From JBLFWJ01 sp047611425 (lineage in GTDB: Bacteria; Bacteroidota; Bacteroidia; UBA10329), in contig JBLFWJ010000126.1 of assembly GCA_047611425.1 (NCBI GenBank), positions 1 to 10,034 on the forward strand: a DNA stretch of 10,034 nt, written 5' to 3'. The notes under the pieces were generated by a model that made no database searches, was not told the origin of the DNA, and saw only the letters and a program-made list of their open reading frames with translations. Below, one piece after another: positions 6,504 to 10,034 of the stretch. Positions within the stretch are counted from its first letter, which is position 1; the number at the start of each line of letters is the position of its first letter. Made by a program: the position numbers and the translations under genes.

Positions 6504-7286
6504 TTACCAGCTACCGCCAGCTCCACCTCCACCAAAACTTCCGCCACCGAAACCGCCAAAGCCGCCCCCGCCTCCGAAGCCACCGCTTCCTCCACTGAAG
6601 TTTGAGTATGATCCACCATGCCTTCTACTGGCACTGTTTAGGAGCATCCATGCTGCCATAAAACCTAGGCCGTTCAGTCTGGCATGACGATTAACCTGAA
6701 ATGATTTTACTACCATAACGAGCAACCAGATTCCACCAATGAGGAAAATGAAAGGAATATTATTTCGAGCCCCACTTTGACCTCCACCTCCACCACCATT
6801 TCCTTGGCCTTGGTATTCTCCTTTGGTTGCCAAAATCATGGCGTCCGCCCCTGCTTTTAAACCTTGGTAATATCGTCTGCCTTTAAATTGAGGCTTGATT
6901 TCATTTTCTATGATTCGCTTGGCCATTGCATCGGGCAATGTTGCTTCTAGCCCATAACCGGTTGCTATCCACATTTTTCGCTCATCAATACTAACAAGAA
7001 TCAACGCACCATTGTCCTTTCCGCTTTGGCCAATGCCCCACTTTTCTCCTAATTGAAATGCATAATCATCGATTGGATATCCGTCTATGGTTGACATGAT
7101 CACAACCGCAATTTGCACGGAGGTTTCATTGTCGTATTTGACTAGAAGATTCTCAAGGTTGGTAACCTCACTTTTGGTCAAAGCCTTGGCATAATCATTA
7201 ACCAGTCGATCGGATTTTTTAGGAAAATCTTGACCAAAAGAAATCAGCGACAAGCCAGTAAGTAATAAGATAAATACACTTTTCAT
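6504..7286 (-). CDS. Exported TPM-domain protein with glycine-rich tail (YgcG-like)
   Basis: Protein of 260 residues. A signal peptide covers residues 1-19 (VFILLLTGLSLISFGQ). The TPM domain follows at about 26-157, with motifs DYAKALTKSE, QIAVVIMSTIDGYPIDDYA, KWGIGQSGKDNGALILVS and KMWIATGYGLEATLPDA. After a Gly/Gln linker there is a membrane helix at 177-194 and a second hydrophobic stretch near 205-217. The last 37 residues are a Gly/Ser/Phe tail ending GGAGGSW, typical of this family. It is likely anchored in the inner membrane with the TPM domain outside the cytoplasm. TPM domains have been linked to phosphatase activity and photosystem repair in plants, but the bacterial function is unsettled. 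Its ATG overlaps the stop of the preceding TPM gene (TAATG), and it is the last gene of the operon. Confidence 0.92.
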   Translation of the reverse strand: MKSVFILLLTGLSLISFGQDFPKKSDRLVNDYAKALTKSEVTNLENLLVKYDNETSVQIAVVIMSTIDGYPIDDYAFQLGEKWGIGQSGKDNGALILVSIDERKMWIATGYGLEATLPDAMAKRIIENEIKPQFKGRRYYQGLKAGADAMILATKGEYQGQGNGGGGGGQSGARNNIPFIFLIGGIWLLVMVVKSFQVNRHARLNGLGFMAAWMLLNSASRRHGGSYSNFSGGSGGFGGGGGFGGFGGGSFGGGGAGGSW

Positions 7287-7723
7287 TATCCTATTATTAC
7301 TTCGTTAGAAAGTTCATTCTCATCGTCATCTTGAAGAGGGAAGTGTGATTTCAACGCTTCGCCAGCCATGGAAATCCCGTCTCTCAATCCATTGGGGATT
7401 TCGCCTTCCTTAAATTTCGAAACCATGTGATCTTTGATGTGATCCCAAAAATCATCCGGCACCTTGGCGTTGATCCCTCCATCTCCTAGAATGGCGAATC
7501 GATGATCTTTTACTGCCATGTAAAACAGGACTCCGTTTCGAAGGTCTGTTTTGTGAATTTCCAATTTGGCAAACAAATACGCTGCTCTGTCAAGAACATC
7601 ATCGTCCTTGCAATGATCTTCAACAAAAAGGCGAATCTCACCGGAGGTTTGCAATTCGGCTTTTCCAATTGCAGATTCTACCTCCGCCTTGACTTTGTCC
7701 GTAAAAAGCTCTTGTGCCTTCAT
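7286..7723 (-). CDS. Cytosolic TPM-domain protein
   Basis: Protein of 145 residues consisting almost wholly of a TPM domain: KAELQTSGEIRLFVEDHC near the start, then FAKLEIHKTDLRNGVLFYMA, DHRFAILGDGGINAKVPDD and FKEGEIPNGLRDGI. It has no signal peptide or membrane segment, unlike its downstream paralogue, and ends in an acidic tail (DDDENELSNE). Both ends are one-base TAATG overlaps, with lemA upstream and the exported TPM gene downstream, so translation is probably coupled. Pairing of LemA with one cytosolic and one exported TPM protein is a recurrent Bacteroidota arrangement. The molecular function is not established. Confidence 0.9.
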   Translation of the reverse strand: MKAQELFTDKVKAEVESAIGKAELQTSGEIRLFVEDHCKDDDVLDRAAYLFAKLEIHKTDLRNGVLFYMAVKDHRFAILGDGGINAKVPDDFWDHIKDHMVSKFKEGEIPNGLRDGISMAGEALKSHFPLQDDDENELSNEVIIG

Positions 7724-8307
7724 TAGAACTGAACTTCAGGAACTGTATTCGCACCTTCATCAGCTTCGAAATAAGCTGTCTTTTCAAAGTCGAACATGCC
7801 TGCAACCATGTTATTCGGGAACTTACGGATGTACGTATTGTAGCCCTGTACTGACTCATTAAACTTCTTACGTTCAACGGCAATTCGGTTTTCTGTACCT
7901 TCCAATTGCGCCTGTAATTCCAAGAAGTTTTGATTGGCTTTGAGGTCAGGGTATCGTTCTACAACTACCATCAATTTTGAAAGTGCTGAGGATAATCCAT
8001 CCTGTGCTGCTTGGAATTTCTGAATTGAACTGGCATCCAATTTTGATGGGTCAATGTTTACGGAAGTTGCCTTAGCTCTTGCCTCGATTACTCCAGTCAA
8101 TGTTTCCTTTTCAAAATCCGCGTAGCCCTTAACGGTGCTTACCAAATTTGGGATTAAATCTGCTCTACGCTGATAGACGTTTTCAACTTGAGACCATTGG
8201 GCGGTTACGGCTTCCTGTTTCTCGACCATTGAGTTGTAATGACAACTCTGTAAACTCATGGCTCCGATAAGAACCATGGCAATCATTAATATTCTATTCA
8301 TCTTCAT
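7723..8307 (-). CDS. lemA: LemA family lipoprotein
   Basis: Helical envelope protein of 194 residues. The N-terminus has a hydrophobic segment ending in a lipobox-like LQSC (Cys22), so it is probably a lipoprotein rather than the single-pass form seen in Gram-positives. Gln at -2 is not ideal for the lipobox. The LemA core follows: YNSMVEKQEAVTAQWSQVEN, VYQRRADLIPNLVSTVKGYA, IEARAKAT, LKANQNFLELQAQLEGTENR and YNTYIRKFPNNMVAGMF. The start ATG at 8307 is used; ATG two codons later is possible. It follows tilS by 21 nt and precedes the TPM gene with a TAATG overlap. The role of LemA is not firmly known; the operon implies work with the TPM proteins at the envelope. Confidence 0.95.
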   Translation of the reverse strand: MKMNRILMIAMVLIGAMSLQSCHYNSMVEKQEAVTAQWSQVENVYQRRADLIPNLVSTVKGYADFEKETLTGVIEARAKATSVNIDPSKLDASSIQKFQAAQDGLSSALSKLMVVVERYPDLKANQNFLELQAQLEGTENRIAVERKKFNESVQGYNTYIRKFPNNMVAGMFDFEKTAYFEADEGANTVPEVQF

Positions 8308-8328
8308 TTTATTCGTTTGATTTCAAAT

Positions 8329-9633
8329 TTAACTATTCGGATTGTATGTTAATCTCAACACGGTCTGTGTGTCTTTGTTTACCTTAAATCGATCATCCAT
8401 TCTCAATCCAATCACCCACGCAATATCGTCACCAGAAACCAGCAACTGGACCTTTTCTTTATCTAAAATCGACAGCTTTTCATCAATAAAGAAATCACTC
8501 AACTTTTTCCAGCCATTCATTCCAAGAGGCTTGAATTTATCACCCTCTTGCCAGCCTCGAGTCTGGAGGTGCTGAAGTTTTTCTGCATCAAACTCGGCAA
8601 CATTGTTTTGCTGATTCGGTGACCAGACTTCGGGTTTGGAGTATTGCTCAACAGTCCAACCTTTTGGAGGATTCTCAAAGTTGAGTGCAATTTGAAGTTC
8701 TTCGTTTGCGTTCTCGATTTTTTCACCAATGATTTCATCTCGAGAAATTACAACACGGAATTCAGATGAGCGAAATTCGGCTCCAGTTTTCTGATTTAGA
8801 ATTCCATCTATTTGATTCGCATTAAAACCATACGGAGATAACCAAGAAAACAACAAGTGTGGATGACCTGGAATGAGTTTCAGTTTGCTCAAGTTGCATG
8901 AGAAGCTGTCTCTCAATTCATTCCAATACTCGGGTTTCAATCGCTCAACTTGGTAATCCAAAAGTTCTTTAGCCGAGCCAAGGTGACCAATTGACCGAAC
9001 CATATTGTCATTGCTTCCAGCAAACCTCTTCTCTATTAGAGGAAGGAGTTCATTTCGGACAAAGTTGCGGTCGTACTTCGATTCAAAGTTTGAGACATCA
9101 TCTCTAAAAGGAATATCAAATTCCTCAAGATAATTTTCGATTTCTTTCCGAAAAACGCTAAGTAGTGGTCTGAAATACCTATCACGTTGAACAGGCATAC
9201 CTGCAAGTCCGTTTATTCCTGTTCCGTTAAAGAGATTTAGAAGAACGGTTTCTACATTATCGTTGGCGTGGTGTGCAAGGAAGGTTGTTGTCAATCCATG
9301 CTCGTTCATCACCTTCTCAAAAAACTGATAACGATGTGCTCTGCATTGCATTTGAATTGACCCATGTTCCGATGTGTCTGGAGTCCAATTCGACACATGA
9401 CAAGGGATTGAGTGCCTTTCACAAAAATCTCTAACCAAGGCTTCATCTGCATCAGACTCTTTACCTCTCAATCTGTAATTCACATGGGCCACTTCCAAGT
9501 TTAATCCTTTATCCAAACTAAGCTGAAGCAAACACATTGAATCTCTCCCACCACTGCAGGCAATCACAACCTTGTCTGCCAATTTCAGTCTGAGGTTTTG
9601 AATTGCTGAATCGAAAGTCCGTTTTAGCTGCAT
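8329..9633 (-). CDS. tilS: tRNA(Ile)-lysidine synthetase TilS
   Basis: Essential cytosolic enzyme that uses ATP and lysine to convert C34 of the CAU-anticodon tRNA-Ile to lysidine, switching it from methionine to isoleucine decoding. It has 434 residues. The N-terminal PP-loop ATPase has SGGRDS (27-32), AHVNYRLRG (49-57), the QCRAHRYQFF motif (96-105) and AHHANDNVETVLLNLFNGTG (120-139). The C-terminal TilS substrate-binding domain is present (RGWQEGDKFKPLGMNGWKKL, SDFFIDEKL, VIGLRMDDRFKV). The HHANDN form, rather than the HHxDDQ familiar from enterobacteria, appears usual for Bacteroidota. The ATG at 9633 lies inside the last codons of the upstream pabB-like gene, a 10-nt overlap. Confidence 0.96.
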   Translation of the reverse strand: MQLKRTFDSAIQNLRLKLADKVVIACSGGRDSMCLLQLSLDKGLNLEVAHVNYRLRGKESDADEALVRDFCERHSIPCHVSNWTPDTSEHGSIQMQCRAHRYQFFEKVMNEHGLTTTFLAHHANDNVETVLLNLFNGTGINGLAGMPVQRDRYFRPLLSVFRKEIENYLEEFDIPFRDDVSNFESKYDRNFVRNELLPLIEKRFAGSNDNMVRSIGHLGSAKELLDYQVERLKPEYWNELRDSFSCNLSKLKLIPGHPHLLFSWLSPYGFNANQIDGILNQKTGAEFRSSEFRVVISRDEIIGEKIENANEELQIALNFENPPKGWTVEQYSKPEVWSPNQQNNVAEFDAEKLQHLQTRGWQEGDKFKPLGMNGWKKLSDFFIDEKLSILDKEKVQLLVSGDDIAWVIGLRMDDRFKVNKDTQTVLRLTYNPNS

Positions 9634-10034
9634 AGCTCGTTCAGCTTATCCTTGATCCATTGCGCCTTAAGCATGCACTCATCGTATTCTTTTTCAGGAT
9701 CGGATTGGATTGTAATGGCACTTCCAGTTGGACAAGACAATTTTTTGGAGTTTGAATCATAGATTAATGATCGAATGACCACGTTGAAATCGAAATCTCC
9801 ATTCGGTGCAAAATATCCAATAGCTCCACTGTAGATTCCTCTACTGAAATCTTCCAATTCATCGATCAACTCCATGGCCCGAACTTTTGGTGCACCGGTC
9901 ATAGAACCCATTGGGAATGCATTCAAGATGGCTTGTTCGGAACTTACTCCTTGCGCCAACTCGCAACTCACGGTACTGATCATTTGATTGACAGATCCGA
10001 ATGGGTAAACGCCACACAACTCATCCACTCTGAC
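9624..10034 (-). CDS. pabB: Chorismate-binding enzyme, aminodeoxychorismate synthase component I (PabB/TrpE family), 5' end outside window
   Basis: The C-terminal 136 residues of a chorismate-utilising enzyme; the frame runs open through the window edge. Family motifs are YPFGSVNQMISTVSCEL, the core FPMGSMTGAPKVRAMELIDE, RGIYSGAIGYF, FNVVIRS, TGSAITIQSDPEKEYDE and the final KAQWIK. These surround the active site that adds ammonia to chorismate. PabB (folate) and TrpE (tryptophan) share these motifs. PabB is favoured because the gene stands next to tilS with no trp genes downstream and has SMTG rather than the TVTG common in TrpE, but this fragment cannot settle it. The internal GTG at 10028 is not the real start. 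It overlaps tilS by 10 nt. Confidence 0.88.
   Translation of the reverse strand, partial: VRVDELCGVYPFGSVNQMISTVSCELAQGVSSEQAILNAFPMGSMTGAPKVRAMELIDELEDFSRGIYSGAIGYFAPNGDFDFNVVIRSLIYDSNSKKLSCPTGSAITIQSDPEKEYDECMLKAQWIKDKLNELCS

Noticed and set aside
6383..6634. Leftward open frame overlapping the TPM gene tail
   Set aside because: Out-of-frame shadow of the Gly-rich coding stretch, rich in Val/Ala/Glu from the same repeats, with no domain or plausible start.
6487..6687. Rightward open frame encoding a proline- and lysine-rich peptide
   Set aside because: It is the antisense of the GGN glycine codons in the tail of the exported TPM protein; the composition is a mirror effect.
1..10034. Defence island, prophage, integrative element or biosynthetic cluster
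   Set aside because: Nearly all genes are recognisable core functions; the only mobile-element trace is the degenerate HNH/AP2 gene, and there is no integrase, transposase, toxin-antitoxin pair or CRISPR repeat.

Overview
The window looks like chromosomal backbone of a member of the Bacteroidota, most likely a free-living (possibly marine) Flavobacteriales-type organism. The evidence is: a secreted protein carrying the Bacteroidota GC(M/T)D...NFN...DGSC cysteine motif and a C-terminal region resembling a type IX secretion (T9SS) sorting domain; promoter-like elements of the Bacteroidota -7 type (TAnnTTTG); little use of Shine-Dalgarno sequences; and Bacteroidota-style sequences for QueE, LemA, TilS and the SiaB-like kinase. 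Base composition is moderately AT-rich. No phage, transposase, CRISPR array, rRNA or tRNA gene is visible.

Layout, left to right. (1) Positions 1-500, minus: 5' part of queE (7-carboxy-7-deazaguanine synthase, queuosine pathway), cut by the window edge. (2) About 572/599-1147, plus: a SiaB-like GHKL ATPase/protein kinase, the only rightward gene; its 3' end overlaps that of the next gene by 7 nt. (3) 1141-3820, minus: a tight group in transcription order folD, a degenerate-HNH/AP2 DNA-binding protein, then a secreted beta-propeller-like protein. The last two overlap by 26 nt. (4) 3928-5259, minus: ffh, the SRP54 GTPase. (5) 5260-5593: a 334-nt gene-free stretch whose right half is a GC-rich, hairpin-bearing candidate intergenic repeat. 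(6) 5594-6286, minus: YhhQ-type queuosine precursor transporter. (7) 6504-10034, minus: a compact operon in transcription order pabB/trpE-like (5' end outside the window), tilS, lemA, a cytosolic TPM-domain protein, and an exported TPM-domain protein with a glycine-rich tail. Its junctions are a 10-nt overlap, a 21-nt gap and two TAATG stop/start overlaps, so it is probably co-transcribed with translational coupling.

Functional themes. Three genes concern tRNA modification (queE, yhhQ, tilS), and two concern folate or one-carbon metabolism (folD and the chorismate-utilising enzyme, if it is PabB). ffh supports co-translational membrane targeting. LemA and the two TPM proteins form a widely conserved envelope module of unsettled function. 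The least ordinary items are the AP2 protein with an apparently dead HNH domain, the SiaB-like kinase with no SiaC partner in view, the atypical C-terminus of the secreted propeller protein, and the structured intergenic element. I do not see a clearly new multi-gene system here.
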